Shown: positions 52,776 to 61,589, counted from the first letter of the stretch. The stretch: 64,000 bases of DNA from Chitinophaga sp. (GCF_019236475.1 NZ_JAFAIX010000005.1:429953-493952), one strand, 5' to 3'. Translations and numbers: made by a program. The notes: generated from the letters alone by a model not told the origin.

Positions 52776-53873
52776 TTATACTACGATGTCCACCATTTTA
52801 GTAGGCGCTATATTGGCATTACGCATCGCGATATTGCGGGCGGCAGCGCCAGCGATATCCAGGAATGCTTTGCGAGTAATTGGCTCATCACCGGCCATAG
52901 CAGGCGTACCATAGTCGCCGCCTTCGCGGATACTCTGTACCAGCGGAATTTGACCGAGGAAAGGAATATCCAGTTCATCTGCCAGTTTGCGACCGCCTTC
53001 CTTACCGAAGATATAGTATTTGTTTTCCGGCAGTTCAGCAGGTGTGAAGTAAGCCATATTTTCCACCAGGCCAATGATAGGTACATTGATTTGTTTACCC
53101 ATGAACATCGCAATACCTTTTTTCGCATCAGCGAGGGCCACGTCTTGCGGTGTGGTAACGATTACTGCACCGGTAACAGGAACAGTTTGCACGAGGGTCA
53201 GGTGAATATCGCCAGTGCCAGGAGGCATATCTATGATCAAGTAATCCAGATCGCCCCAGTGTACATCGGTGATAAACTGACGCAGCGCGCTGCTGGCCAT
53301 AGGACCTCTCCAAACCACTGCTTCTCTCTCATCGATGAGGAGGCCAATAGACATGAACTTGATACCGAATTTCTCCATTGGTTCAATCATACCTTTACCT
53401 TCCACGCTCACCATCATTGGACGTTCGCCGCGTACGCCGAACATAATAGGAACAGAAGGACCGTAAATATCTGCATCCATGAGGCCTACTCTTGCACCAT
53501 CACGACCCAATGCCAGGGCCAGATTGGCTGCTACAGTGGATTTACCCACGCCGCCTTTACCGGATGCCACCACGATAATATTTTTCACATTCGGCAACGC
53601 ACCGCTACCATCTTTTCGTTTACTGCTAACATTCGCAGTCATCACCACTTCCACTTCCGCTTCTTTGCTTACCAGCATGTGAATCGCATTCACACAGGCA
53701 TTGCGGATCATATCCTTCAGCGGACATGCAGGCGTTGTCAGTACTACCGTAAATTTTACCTTATTCCCGTCTATTTCTATATCTTTGACCATGTTCAACG
53801 TCACCAAATCTTTCCCCAGATCTGGTTCTTCTACGTTGCTCAGGGCTTTTAAAATCTGCTCTTTCGTCATCAT
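52776..53873 (-). CDS. mrp: Mrp/NBP35 family Fe-S carrier ATPase
   Basis: 365 residues. An N-terminal MIP18/DUF59 domain (about 1-85, LSNVEEPDLGKDLVTLNMV, with the TPACPLKDMI Cys motif) is followed by a deviant Walker A (ASGKGGVGKSTVAANLA), DADIYGPS and DMPPGTGD. The usual C-terminal CxxC of ApbC/Mrp is not visible: the matching region reads MAYFTPAELPENKYYIFG. It carries Fe-S clusters to target proteins. Start ATG at 53873 or 53870. Strong promoter at 53903-53934. Confidence 0.92.
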   Translation of the reverse strand: MMTKEQILKALSNVEEPDLGKDLVTLNMVKDIEIDGNKVKFTVVLTTPACPLKDMIRNACVNAIHMLVSKEAEVEVVMTANVSSKRKDGSGALPNVKNIIVVASGKGGVGKSTVAANLALALGRDGARVGLMDADIYGPSVPIMFGVRGERPMMVSVEGKGMIEPMEKFGIKFMSIGLLIDEREAVVWRGPMASSALRQFITDVHWGDLDYLIIDMPPGTGDIHLTLVQTVPVTGAVIVTTPQDVALADAKKGIAMFMGKQINVPIIGLVENMAYFTPAELPENKYYIFGKEGGRKLADELDIPFLGQIPLVQSIREGGDYGTPAMAGDEPITRKAFLDIAGAAARNIAMRNANIAPTKMVDIVV

Positions 53874-53902
53874 AAATTGTTGTTAAATTAGATTCCAGAG
53901 AG

Positions 53903-53934
53903 CAAAGTTAACCCAATTGGGACTTAATTTACAA
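53903..53934 (-). promoter_or_regulatory. Promoter of mrp
   Basis: Minus-strand TTG, 21-nt spacer, -7 TAACTTTG; about 29 nt before the ATG. Confidence 0.65.
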
Positions 53935-54010
53935 CTCTGATTTGCTTCTATGTAACTATCAGGAAGTATGATCATAACACTTAAAATAATTTCTATATCT
54001 TAGAGTGGTA

Positions 54011-54664
54011 ATGCAGAAAAGATCCTACATACTGTCACTTTTAATTGTTCTCCTTTTATCTCCTTTCCTTCTGAAAGCACAGATTCAGGAATTTAAAGAC
54101 AGCATTATCCAGATATCTGGTATCACCATGACGGCGGACAGCCTGAAGGCCATACCTGCAGTAAGTATCCTTGTAAAGGGCCAGGGAAGAGGTACCATCT
54201 CCAACCGGCAGGGGGTATTTTCCATTGTCGTTTTCAAAGGAGATACCTTAAGCTTCTCTGCAGTAGGGTTTAAGAAGAAAGATTATAAGATTCCTGTCAA
54301 TTTGCCCGGCAACGCCTATTCTCTAATACAGTTAATGGTGGAGGATACCATGTATCTCCCTGCCACTATCATTCGTCCATATCTGACGAAAGAAGAATTT
54401 GAGCGAGCCTTTGCCAGCATGAGCATCCCAGACGATGCTTACGAAGTAGCCAGAAAAAATACAGAAGGCAATCGGCTCCGCGCCCTTGCCCGCATCACGC
54501 CTATCGACGGCCGTGAAGGCACTAATATGTACCTGAAGAAACAGGCGCAATCCCTCTATTATGCTGGCCAGCCACCTCCACAGAATATTTTCAACCCACT
54601 TTCTTGGGCTCAATTTATCCAAGCCTGGAAACAGGGAGATTTCAAGAGGAAAGATGATAATTAG
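54011..54664 (+). CDS. Secreted carboxypeptidase-regulatory-like domain protein
   Basis: 217 residues from the ATG at 54011. A Sec signal ends near LLKAQ. A single CarboxypepD_reg-like domain follows (IPAVSILVKGQGRGTISNRQGVFSIVV..GDTLSFSAVGFKKKDYKIP, about 45-115; only key parts named). The C-terminal 80 residues are charged and of unknown fold. In Bacteroidota such short proteins often accompany outer-membrane systems; role unknown. Confidence 0.75.
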   Translation: MQKRSYILSLLIVLLLSPFLLKAQIQEFKDSIIQISGITMTADSLKAIPAVSILVKGQGRGTISNRQGVFSIVVFKGDTLSFSAVGFKKKDYKIPVNLPGNAYSLIQLMVEDTMYLPATIIRPYLTKEEFERAFASMSIPDDAYEVARKNTEGNRLRALARITPIDGREGTNMYLKKQAQSLYYAGQPPPQNIFNPLSWAQFIQAWKQGDFKRKDDN

Positions 54665-54668
54665 GCGG

Positions 54669-54716
54669 TTTATTCGTTTATTTGTTCATCTTAATTTCAT
54701 CCTGTAAACGAATAAA
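54669..54716. terminator. Terminator between the CPD-like and hydroxyacyl-CoA dehydrogenase genes
   Basis: A 12-bp perfect stem (TTTATTCGTTTA / TAAACGAATAAA) with a 24-nt loop, AT-rich, so modest in strength. Confidence 0.5.
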
Positions 54717-54730
54717 ACGTTTCATACACC

Positions 54731-55621
54731 ATGCAAAAAATTGCAGTAATTGGCGCTGGTACCATGGGAAATGGTATTGCACACGTATTTGCGCAGAATG
54801 GCTTTCAGGTACACCTCATCGATGTGGCGGAAGCCGCCTTGCAGAAAGCATTACAGACCATCGGCAAAAACCTGGACAGACAGGTTGCTAAAGGCACTGT
54901 AACAGAAGCGCTGAAGGCAGAAACCCTGGCCAATATCACCATCTTCACAGACATCGCCACCGGCGTTAAAGATGCGGACCTCGTAGTGGAAGCCGCCACA
55001 GAAAACATTAACCTGAAACTGAAAATTTTCCAAGACCTGGATCAGCATGCAAAACCTGATACCATCCTGGCTACCAATACCTCTTCTATTTCCATCACTA
55101 AAATCGCAGCCGTTACCAAACGCCCCGGTAAAGTGATTGGTATGCACTTCATGAATCCCGTTCCAGTCATGAAACTGGTGGAAATCATCAATGGCTATGC
55201 TACGGAAAAAGAAGTCACCAAAACCATCGTTTCCCTCTCCGAAAAACTGGGCAAAGTACCTTGCGTGGTGAATGATTACCCAGGATTTATTGCCAACCGC
55301 ATCCTGATGCCGATGATCAATGAGGCGATCTATTCCCTCTTTGAAGGCGTTGCTGGCGTGGCGGAAATCGATACGGTGATGAAACTAGGTATGGCTCATC
55401 CAATGGGACCTTTACAACTGGCGGATTTTATCGGCCTGGACGTGTGCCTCTCCATCCTGAATGTATTACACGATGGTTTCGGTAATCCTAAATATGCGCC
55501 ATGCCCACTGCTGGTGAATATGGTAACTGCCGGATACCTGGGCGCGAAGAGCGGAGAAGGGTTCTATAAATATACCGCTGGTAGCAAAGATCTGGTAGTA
55601 AGCGACCGATTTGCTTCTTAA
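54731..55621 (+). CDS. 3-hydroxybutyryl-CoA dehydrogenase
   Basis: 296 residues of the short-form 3-hydroxyacyl-CoA dehydrogenase. The NAD motif IAVIGAGTMGNGIAH opens the protein; ATNTSSISIT and GMHFMNPVPVMKLVEII (catalytic His) and the C-terminal domain (NDYPGFIANRILMPMINEAI, GLDVCLSIL) are standard. It interconverts acetoacetyl-CoA and 3-hydroxybutyryl-CoA in fatty-acid or butyrate metabolism (hbd/paaH type). Single gene. Confidence 0.95.
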   Translation: MQKIAVIGAGTMGNGIAHVFAQNGFQVHLIDVAEAALQKALQTIGKNLDRQVAKGTVTEALKAETLANITIFTDIATGVKDADLVVEAATENINLKLKIFQDLDQHAKPDTILATNTSSISITKIAAVTKRPGKVIGMHFMNPVPVMKLVEIINGYATEKEVTKTIVSLSEKLGKVPCVVNDYPGFIANRILMPMINEAIYSLFEGVAGVAEIDTVMKLGMAHPMGPLQLADFIGLDVCLSILNVLHDGFGNPKYAPCPLLVNMVTAGYLGAKSGEGFYKYTAGSKDLVVSDRFAS

Positions 55622-55627
55622 TAATTT

Positions 55628-55660
55628 CTTTTAGTTCCGTGCGAAGCGCGGAACTAAAAG
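55628..55660 (+). terminator. Terminator of the hydroxybutyryl-CoA dehydrogenase gene
   Basis: A 12-bp stem (CTTTTAGTTCCG) extendable through the loop to a GAA triloop, 6 nt after the stop. Its right arm overlaps the left arm of the next hairpin, so the two could be alternative structures. Confidence 0.75.
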
Positions 55661-55712
55661 GAAGAGAGACTGAAGTGACGTCTGCGACGTCACTTCAGTC
55701 TCTCTTCCTTTT
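55656..55712. terminator. Hairpin A, copy 3 of paired-hairpin element
   Basis: A 26-bp perfect stem with loop CTGCG, the longest hairpin in the window. Core GACGTCTGC on the plus strand as in copy 2. Followed by TT on plus. Confidence 0.85.
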
Positions 55713-55714
55713 TT

Positions 55715-55743
55715 GTCGCTCCTGCCCGCTGGGCAGGAGCGAC
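55715..55743. terminator. Hairpin B, copy 3 of paired-hairpin element
   Basis: A 13-bp perfect stem (GTCGCTCCTGCCC) with loop GCT, 12 nt after the stop of the minus-strand yigZ-like gene. Confidence 0.85.
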
Positions 55744-55755
55744 AGACTAAACTAA

Positions 55756-56355
55756 TTATTTAAGCGCTCTGATTTCCAATCCACGGATATCCTGCAACCG
55801 CAGCAGGCAAAGCTCTTCCTGGCTTTTAGGCACCCCAATATCCATGGTACAAAACAACTGCATTTCCTGAGATAACACAGTCACATTATGCTGCTTCACC
55901 ACCGTCATGACATCATTCATAATGGTGTAATCGAAGCTCAGGTGGTAACGTTTCTCCACATTTTTCTGGATAACGGGCACCAACTGCAACACCATCGCAG
56001 TACTCAGCTTATAGGCATTGATCAGACCAGGTACGCCGAGCAATGTTCCGCCGAAATAGCGCACTACCACTACCAGTACATCCGTGAGCTGTTTGCTATC
56101 GATCTGGCCCAGGATAGGCTTTCCGGCGCTTCCAGAAGGCTCTCCATCATCATTTGCACGATATTGTAATCCATCTGTACCCAGGCGGTAAGCATAACAA
56201 TGATGGGTAGCTTTGGGGTGTTCTTTTTTGATTTCCAGCAGGCAGGCTTTAACATCATCCACTGATTTCACGGGGTATGCATATGCCAGGAATTTACTTC
56301 CCCTGTCCTTAAATTCAGCTACAGCATTCTTATCAATAGTAAAGTAAACTTCCAT
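55756..56355 (-). CDS. YigZ/IMPACT family protein
   Basis: 199 residues. The UPF0029/IMPACT N-terminal domain is clear: SKFLAYAYPVKSVDDV, HHCYAYRLG, ANDDGEPSGSAGKPIL and VVVVRYFGGTLLG, then a DUF1949 ferredoxin-like C-terminal domain. Eukaryotic IMPACT regulates GCN2; bacterial YigZ has no settled function, and ribosome or RNA links have been suggested. Ends in the paired hairpins; ribD follows upstream on the same strand. Confidence 0.92.
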   Translation of the reverse strand: MEVYFTIDKNAVAEFKDRGSKFLAYAYPVKSVDDVKACLLEIKKEHPKATHHCYAYRLGTDGLQYRANDDGEPSGSAGKPILGQIDSKQLTDVLVVVVRYFGGTLLGVPGLINAYKLSTAMVLQLVPVIQKNVEKRYHLSFDYTIMNDVMTVVKQHNVTVLSQEMQLFCTMDIGVPKSQEELCLLRLQDIRGLEIRALK

Positions 56356-56403
56356 CCAAACAATTTAGAAAAACCAATTAATTCACATGAGTGCTTGCTG
56401 CAC

Positions 56404-57459
56404 TTACATTCCATCAGCATGTCGATGGTAAATATCTATTCTGTCTGTATCCAGTGTATACGTTTCCGTTAGCGCGGCGTAAGTCAATACAGGAGCAGGT
56501 TTCCCTCCTTTCAGTGTACCCGGTCCCGTGATAATACGACATTCATCCCACAGTCCGCTTTCAATGAACTGTTCCAATACATGCGGACCTCCTTCTACGA
56601 GTACGCTGATGATATTCTTTTTATGTAATTGATCCAGCAGTTGTGGCAACAAATCATCATAGAAATCCAGTTGCATGATTTCCGAAGAGCCTTCGGCATC
56701 GGCAGACCGTCCAGAAATGAAGATAGTAGGCACGCTGCCATCCCATACATGATATTCATGGGGCACTTTCAGCGCCTTATCGATCACCAGGCGTACAGGG
56801 TCTTTTCCCGGCCAGAGTCTTGTATTCAGTTTAGGATTATCATGCATTGCAGTACCGGTACCTACGAGGATACTCATTTCCTCACTGCGCCAGCGATGCA
56901 CCAACCTGTCTGAATAAGTATTGGAAATCCTTACCGGTTTGTAATCATCTGCTGCCATGAGACCGTTGCGCGTCTGGGCCCATTTCAGGATGACATAAGG
57001 TCTTTTGCGCTCGTGGAAGTTAAAAAAGCGACGGTTAATAAACCGACATGCTGCTTCCAACACGCCCGTTTCGACCGAAATTCCGGCTTTTTTGAGCTTT
57101 TCTATACCTTTTCCGGCCACTTTGGAAAAAGTATCCTGACAACCAATCACCACATGTGGAATTTTATTTTCCACGATCAGATCGGCGCAAGGCGGCGTTT
57201 TGCCATGGTGTGCACAGGGCTCCAGGCTGACGTACATGGTTGCCCTGGAAATCAGGTCCTTGTCTTCCGGCGCGACGCTGTTAATACAATTCACTTCAGC
57301 ATGGGCCTGGCCATACTGTTGGTGATAACCTTCTCCAATGATACGTTGCTGATGTACCAGTACGGCCCCCACCATCGGATTGGGAGCGGCATGGCCGGCG
57401 CCCATAGCGGCCAGCTCCAGGCAACGTTGCATAAAAAATTCATTGAAAGTGCTATCCAT
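56404..57459 (-). CDS. ribD: Bifunctional riboflavin deaminase/reductase
   Basis: 351 residues from the ATG at 57459, which begins the conserved region (FMQRCLELA). The N-terminal deaminase domain has the zinc motifs HAEVNCI and PCAHHGKTPPCADLI. The C-terminal reductase domain starts near residue 148 (RPYVILKWAQTRNG) and has VEGGPHVLEQFI. It carries out two early steps of riboflavin synthesis. No other rib genes and no FMN riboswitch are nearby; the gene is divergent from prmC with only 46 nt between starts. Confidence 0.95.
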   Translation of the reverse strand: MDSTFNEFFMQRCLELAAMGAGHAAPNPMVGAVLVHQQRIIGEGYHQQYGQAHAEVNCINSVAPEDKDLISRATMYVSLEPCAHHGKTPPCADLIVENKIPHVVIGCQDTFSKVAGKGIEKLKKAGISVETGVLEAACRFINRRFFNFHERKRPYVILKWAQTRNGLMAADDYKPVRISNTYSDRLVHRWRSEEMSILVGTGTAMHDNPKLNTRLWPGKDPVRLVIDKALKVPHEYHVWDGSVPTIFISGRSADAEGSSEIMQLDFYDDLLPQLLDQLHKKNIISVLVEGGPHVLEQFIESGLWDECRIITGPGTLKGGKPAPVLTYAALTETYTLDTDRIDIYHRHADGM

Positions 57460-57477
57460 AATCCCCGGTGATATAAG

Positions 57478-57485
57478 TATGTTTG
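57478..57485 (+). promoter_or_regulatory. -7 promoter box at the prmC start
   Basis: TATGTTTG fits TAnnTTTG but includes the first ATG (57479). If used, translation must start downstream, at the TTG at 57506. No -33 element was seen, so this is tentative. Confidence 0.4.
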
Positions 57486-57505
57486 CAAAAATATTGTTTT
57501 TACAC

Positions 57506-58363
57506 TTGACTATACAAACGGCCTTCACTTTTATTACCGGCGCCATTGGCGATATTTACGAGGAGCGGGAAGCTTCCAACATCGCGCATATAGTGTTGGA
57601 GCATATTACCGGCCTAGGGAAACTGGACCGAATTATTCATAAAGAACGTGCGTTAACACCAGAACAGAAGGAGCAGTTGATGGCCGCCATAGCCGCTTTA
57701 CAGCGCATGGAGCCTATCCAGTATATCACGGGAACAGCCTGGTTTTATGGCCTGGAATTTAATGTGAGTCCTGCGGTGCTGATTCCCCGACCAGAAACAG
57801 AGGAATTGGTAGATTGGATAGTAAAAGATGCCGTAGGCAGACACGGACTCCATATACTGGACATTGGCACGGGGAGTGGATGTATTCCATTGTCGTTAAA
57901 ATCCGTCCTGCCAGATGCTTCCATCTCCGGAGCAGATGTGAGCGATGCAGCGCTGGATGTAGCCCGCAGCAATGGCGTTAAACTGAACCTGGATGTAAAT
58001 TTCCGCCGCCTGGATGCCTTAGACCCTGCACAGATGGCCGGTTTGGAGCATTTTGATATTATTGTCAGCAATCCCCCTTACATCACGCAAAAGGAGCAAG
58101 CAGAAATGCAGCAGCAGGTTTGGGGCTTTGAGCCCTCGCTGGCATTATTTGTACCCGATAACGATGCATTGTTATTTTACCGACATATAGCCCTTACTGC
58201 GCTGGAAAAACTGCGCAAGCCGGGACTATTGTATTTTGAAATCAATGAGGCCCTAGGAAAAGAAGTAGTGGGATTATTGCAGGGACTTGGATTTGAGCAG
58301 GTAGAACTGAAACAGGATTTCTTCGGAAAAGACCGTATGGTAAAAGCAGGAATTACGGCATAA
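57506..58363 (+). CDS. prmC: Peptide chain release factor N5-glutamine methyltransferase
   Basis: 285 residues from a TTG at 57506, preferred because it lines up with the family N-terminus and follows the -7 box; an ATG at 57479 would add nine hydrophobic residues. The N-terminal helical domain (EEREASNIAHIVLEHITG) is followed by the SAM fold: VLIPRPETEELV, ILDIGTGSGCIPLSL and the catalytic SNPPYI. It methylates the GGQ Gln of release factors RF1/RF2. The stop lies in the loop of the terminator hairpin at 58347-58375. Confidence 0.93.
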   Translation: MTIQTAFTFITGAIGDIYEEREASNIAHIVLEHITGLGKLDRIIHKERALTPEQKEQLMAAIAALQRMEPIQYITGTAWFYGLEFNVSPAVLIPRPETEELVDWIVKDAVGRHGLHILDIGTGSGCIPLSLKSVLPDASISGADVSDAALDVARSNGVKLNLDVNFRRLDALDPAQMAGLEHFDIIVSNPPYITQKEQAEMQQQVWGFEPSLALFVPDNDALLFYRHIALTALEKLRKPGLLYFEINEALGKEVVGLLQGLGFEQVELKQDFFGKDRMVKAGITA

Positions 58364-58375
58364 CCGTAATTCCTG
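58347..58375. terminator. Terminator between convergent prmC and exbD
   Basis: A 12-bp perfect stem (CAGGAATTACGG) with loop CATAA that contains the prmC stop codon TAA. Ends 9 nt before the exbD stop. Confidence 0.8.
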
Positions 58376-58383
58376 TCTGAATA

Positions 58384-58782
58384 TTATTCTTTATGCGCGG
58401 TGGCCAGTACCACTTTTGCCCCAACTGATCGGGCAATTTCCATTACACTCACCACATCTTCAATAGGAACTGTTTTCTCTGCATTGATTACCACGGTAGG
58501 ATCCACGGTTTCGTGGGTCAGCGCGGGCAATAATGCCTGTTTGAGCGATTCGAAAGGCACTTTGTTGGTACCTACAAAAAACTCATGGTTACTATTGATA
58601 CTTACCACCACCGTTTGTTTGGCTTTGGTATTGCTGGTAGCCTTTGGCAGCGCCAGTTTGATCACATTTGGATTGGCCAGCGTGGAAACAATCAGGAAGA
58701 ATAACAGCAGAATGAACAAGATATCATTCAATGCTGATTTATCCATCTCTACGTGTTTCCTATTTCGACTGCGTAAATTCAT
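58384..58782 (-). CDS. exbD: ExbD/TolR family protein
   Basis: 132 residues. A short cytoplasmic N-terminus leads to one membrane helix starting with the conserved Asp (MDKSALNDILFILLLFFLIVSTL), then a periplasmic domain ending in VEDVVSVMEIARSVGAKVVLAT (key part). Pairs with the ExbB-like gene 11 nt upstream to use the proton gradient for energising TonB or Tol functions. No tonB or tolA gene is seen nearby. Confidence 0.93.
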   Translation of the reverse strand: MNLRSRNRKHVEMDKSALNDILFILLLFFLIVSTLANPNVIKLALPKATSNTKAKQTVVVSINSNHEFFVGTNKVPFESLKQALLPALTHETVDPTVVINAEKTVPIEDVVSVMEIARSVGAKVVLATAHKE

Positions 58783-58793
58783 TATCCGTTAGT

Positions 58794-59510
58794 TTAGCGG
58801 GTTGGTTCCTGCAGAATATCCACAAATTCAGCGGAGGCACTCTCCATTTTATTCACCACCTTATCGATTTGGGCGTTCAGGAAGCTGTAACCGATAAAGG
58901 CAATAATACCGATAATCAGACCTGTAGCGGAGGTAATCATCTTTACATAGATACCGCCAGCAATGGTTCCCAGGGTAATATCGGAAGTGATGGAAATGTT
59001 GAAGAAGGTCTGGATCATCCCAGCGATGGTACCGAGAAACCCGAACATAGGGGCTATCCCGGCAATAATAGATAGGATTACCAAGTTTTTCTCCATACGG
59101 TAAACTTCCAGCTTACCTACATTCTCCATGGATTTTTCGATGGCATCAATTGGTTTACCAATACGCTGAATGCCTTTATCAATCGTACGTGCGATAGGAC
59201 TGTTGGTATTCTTCGCCAGGGAGCGAGCCGCCTGGATATTGCCGTTCATGATCTGATCGCGGATCATTGGCATGAAGTTGTCCTCCAGTTTACCGGCCTT
59301 AGAGATGGTAAGCCATCTTTCAACAAAAACGAAGACCGCAATCACTGACAGCAAGCCCAATGGAATCATCAGCACACCGCCGTTTTTCAGTAGTTCCAAC
59401 AGACTGATATGCTTGTCTGCCGTTGCAGCAGCGGCAGTAACGCCCTGTGCTACTGTATCTGCCTTGGGAAGAAGTTGATCCTGTAATAGCGTGATAAGTC
59501 CTAACAACAT
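58794..59510 (-). CDS. exbB: MotA/TolQ/ExbB proton channel family protein
   Basis: 238 residues with three membrane helices: about 45-65 (LMIPLGLLSVIAVFVFVERW), about 148-170 and about 185-210. The conserved GIAPMFGFLGTIAGMIQTF segment lines the proton path. Forms a motor complex with ExbD (next gene). Confidence 0.93.
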   Translation of the reverse strand: MLLGLITLLQDQLLPKADTVAQGVTAAAATADKHISLLELLKNGGVLMIPLGLLSVIAVFVFVERWLTISKAGKLEDNFMPMIRDQIMNGNIQAARSLAKNTNSPIARTIDKGIQRIGKPIDAIEKSMENVGKLEVYRMEKNLVILSIIAGIAPMFGFLGTIAGMIQTFFNISITSDITLGTIAGGIYVKMITSATGLIIGIIAFIGYSFLNAQIDKVVNKMESASAEFVDILQEPTR

Positions 59511-59558
59511 GTTTTGATTTTATACTAATAACGGTTAAAATAGTAAAATATTTACGAA

Positions 59559-60806
59559 TTATGCTTTTTCCTCCCAAACCTGTGCCAGAAGTACAATTGT
59601 TTGCACTGCTTTTTGCATATCTTGGATACTCACGTACTCATGTTTGCTGTGGAGGGCCATTTCACCGGTAAAAATATTTGGACAAGGAAGTCCCATAAAG
59701 GAGAGACGAGCACCATCAGTACCACCGCGGATACTCATTTTCAGTGGTTGTACCCCTGCACGGCGGATCGCTTCGGCGGCATAAGCAGTTACCTCTGGAT
59801 GTTTATCCAGTACTTCTTTCATATTTCTATACTGTTCATTGGTGCGCAGCACACCTTTAGCGCCAGGATAGCGTTCCAGCACTTTTTCCATGATACGACG
59901 CAGGAAGTTTTCATGCATTTCCAGGGCAGAAGTCTCGAAATCACGGATAATGAAGTCGATCTCCGCTTGTTCTACGGTGCCGCTTATACGTACTGGGTGT
60001 ACAAATCCTTCTCTATCTTCAGTAGTTTCAGGAGAGAGGCTATCTTTCGGTAATGCATCTACGATTTCGCTGACAATTTTGATAGCGCTGATCAGTTTGT
60101 CTTTCGCAGCACCTGGATGCGCGCTAACGCCACTGATAACGATTTTAGCGGAATCGGCAGAGAAGTTCTCATCTTCCAGGGAACCCAATTCGCCACCATC
60201 CATGGTGTAGCCGAAGTCTGCTCCCAGCTTTTGCATATCCACTTTTTCCACACCGCGGCCCACTTCTTCATCAGGTGTGAAGAGAATACGGATAGCACCG
60301 TGTTTTATTTCTGGATGCGACATCAGGTAGTTGGCGGCATCCATGATTTCCGCCACACCAGCTTTATCATCTGCACCTAGGAGGGTAAGACCGCTGGCAG
60401 TGATAATGTCGTCTCCCTTCTTACTAGCCAGATAAGGATGTTCGCTGGCACGGATAATGACAGACGAATCGTCTGGCAATTGAATATCTTTCCCGTCATA
60501 GTTCAGGTGCACCAGCGGTTTTACATTGGTGCCACTGCTGTCTGGAGAGGTGTCCACATGGCTGCAGAAACAGATGACAGGTACTTTTTTATCAGTATTG
60601 GCAGGAATGGTAGCATATACATATCCATGTTGATCCAGTTCTGCGTCGGTGATGCCCATGGCATGCAGTTCCTGTACCAGAAGCCTAGAGAGGTCTTTTT
60701 GTTTTTCAGTGGTAGGAAAGCTGCTGCTCAGCGGGTCTGACTGTGTATCTATTTGCGCGTAACGCTTGAAGCGTTCGTCTACGGTATATTTATAATTTGT
60801 AAACAT
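59559..60806 (-). CDS. pepT: Peptidase T (tripeptide aminopeptidase)
   Basis: 415 residues of M20 family. N-terminus YTVDERFKRYAQIDTQSDP is characteristic. Zinc-site motifs: CFCSHVDTSPD, LGADDKAG, FTPDEEVGRG and SKHEYVSI. It releases the N-terminal residue of tripeptides in the cytoplasm. The -7 box TACGTTTG (60811-60818) ends 4 nt before the ATG, so the mRNA may be leaderless. Confidence 0.96.
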   Translation of the reverse strand: MFTNYKYTVDERFKRYAQIDTQSDPLSSSFPTTEKQKDLSRLLVQELHAMGITDAELDQHGYVYATIPANTDKKVPVICFCSHVDTSPDSSGTNVKPLVHLNYDGKDIQLPDDSSVIIRASEHPYLASKKGDDIITASGLTLLGADDKAGVAEIMDAANYLMSHPEIKHGAIRILFTPDEEVGRGVEKVDMQKLGADFGYTMDGGELGSLEDENFSADSAKIVISGVSAHPGAAKDKLISAIKIVSEIVDALPKDSLSPETTEDREGFVHPVRISGTVEQAEIDFIIRDFETSALEMHENFLRRIMEKVLERYPGAKGVLRTNEQYRNMKEVLDKHPEVTAYAAEAIRRAGVQPLKMSIRGGTDGARLSFMGLPCPNIFTGEMALHSKHEYVSIQDMQKAVQTIVLLAQVWEEKA

Positions 60807-60810
60807 ATTG

Positions 60811-60818
60811 CAAACGTA
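60811..60818 (-). promoter_or_regulatory. -7 promoter box abutting pepT
   Basis: Minus-strand TACGTTTG fits TAnnTTTG, with only CAAT between it and the well-conserved ATG of pepT. Confidence 0.55.
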
Positions 60819-60868
60819 AGGAAAAATCGGGGATGCGTTTATGCCGCCAATGTAAATTCCGAATTCAT

Positions 60869-60876
60869 TAAATTTG
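60869..60876 (+). promoter_or_regulatory. -7 promoter box abutting the CWC protein gene
   Basis: TAAATTTG fits TAnnTTTG, with only GATT between it and the ATG at 60881. Confidence 0.5.
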
Positions 60877-60880
60877 GATT

Positions 60881-61105
60881 ATGACAGAAAATGAAGGCTA
60901 TATAACTACTTGTCCGCGTTGCGGGGGCAGCATAAGATGCAATGTGGATGATATTGCCAGATGCTGGTGTACCCAATTATACCTGAGCAGAGCAGAACGG
61001 GAATTTATTGCCGATAGGTATGAGGATTGTCTTTGTGAGGGCTGCTTGCAGGCGATTAAAACTGAAATGAAGACAGTGCAGGAGAAAGGGGGAGACAGCC
61101 AGTAA
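60881..61105 (+). CDS. Cysteine-rich CWC family protein
   Basis: 74 residues with eight Cys in a fixed pattern (CPRCGG, C, CWC, CLCEGC), typical of the cysteine-rich CWC family and probably binding one or two metal ions. Cytoplasmic, no signal. Function not known. Possible leaderless start. Confidence 0.88.
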   Translation: MTENEGYITTCPRCGGSIRCNVDDIARCWCTQLYLSRAEREFIADRYEDCLCEGCLQAIKTEMKTVQEKGGDSQ

Positions 61106-61111
61106 AAGAAA

Positions 61112-61142
61112 AATCCTCCCCACACGAAGCATGGAGAGGATT
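61112..61142. terminator. Bidirectional terminator
   Basis: A 10-position stem with one mismatch (AATCCTC.CC / GG.GAGGATT) between the convergent CWC and FKBP genes, with A-run left and TCTTT right. Confidence 0.75.
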
Positions 61143-61160
61143 CTTTGGGAAATATGGTGA

Positions 61161-61589
61161 TTATAAAATTTCAACCAGTTCCAGATCGAAGATCAGATCT
61201 TCGCCAGCCAGTGGATGGTTACCATCCAGGGTGATAGTTTCAGCACTTACAGCTACTACACGAACAGGGATTACCTGGCCTTCAGGACCGCTCATCTGCA
61301 GTTGCATACCAACTTCAGGATTCAGACCTTCAGGAATATTTGATTTAGGAAAATCGATGATGAATTCAGGTGATTTCTGACCATATGCCTGATCAACAGG
61401 GATGTTGATGGTTTTTTTGTCGCCCACTTTCATTTCCAGCACACCATTGTCAAAACCTTTGATAACCATACCAGAGCCTACCGTGAACTCCAGTGGTGCT
61501 CTTCCTTCAGAAGAATCGAAGGTAGTACCGTTAGTTAAACGGCCATGGTAGTGAACTCTAATTGTATCCCCGTTTTTAACAGTTTGCAT
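61161..61589 (-). CDS. SlyD-like FKBP-type peptidyl-prolyl isomerase
   Basis: 142 residues. FKBP motifs: VHYHGRLTNGTTFDSS, PLEFTVGSGMVIKGFDNGVLEM (key part VIKGFD) and the inserted chaperone flap (about 70-120), then DGNHPLAGEDLIFDLELVEI. It isomerises prolyl bonds and assists folding in the cytoplasm. The His-rich nickel-binding tail of E. coli SlyD is missing. Confidence 0.94.
   Translation of the reverse strand: MQTVKNGDTIRVHYHGRLTNGTTFDSSEGRAPLEFTVGSGMVIKGFDNGVLEMKVGDKKTINIPVDQAYGQKSPEFIIDFPKSNIPEGLNPEVGMQLQMSGPEGQVIPVRVVAVSAETITLDGNHPLAGEDLIFDLELVEIL

Noticed and set aside
52950..53852. A 300-codon open frame on the plus strand
   Set aside because: It lies fully antisense to mrp, whose motifs are clear. 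The translation is His/Arg-rich shadow sequence with no domain.
57460..57505. FMN riboswitch upstream of ribD
   Set aside because: The gap between ribD and prmC starts is about 46 nt, too short for an RFN element, and no conserved RFN motifs were seen.
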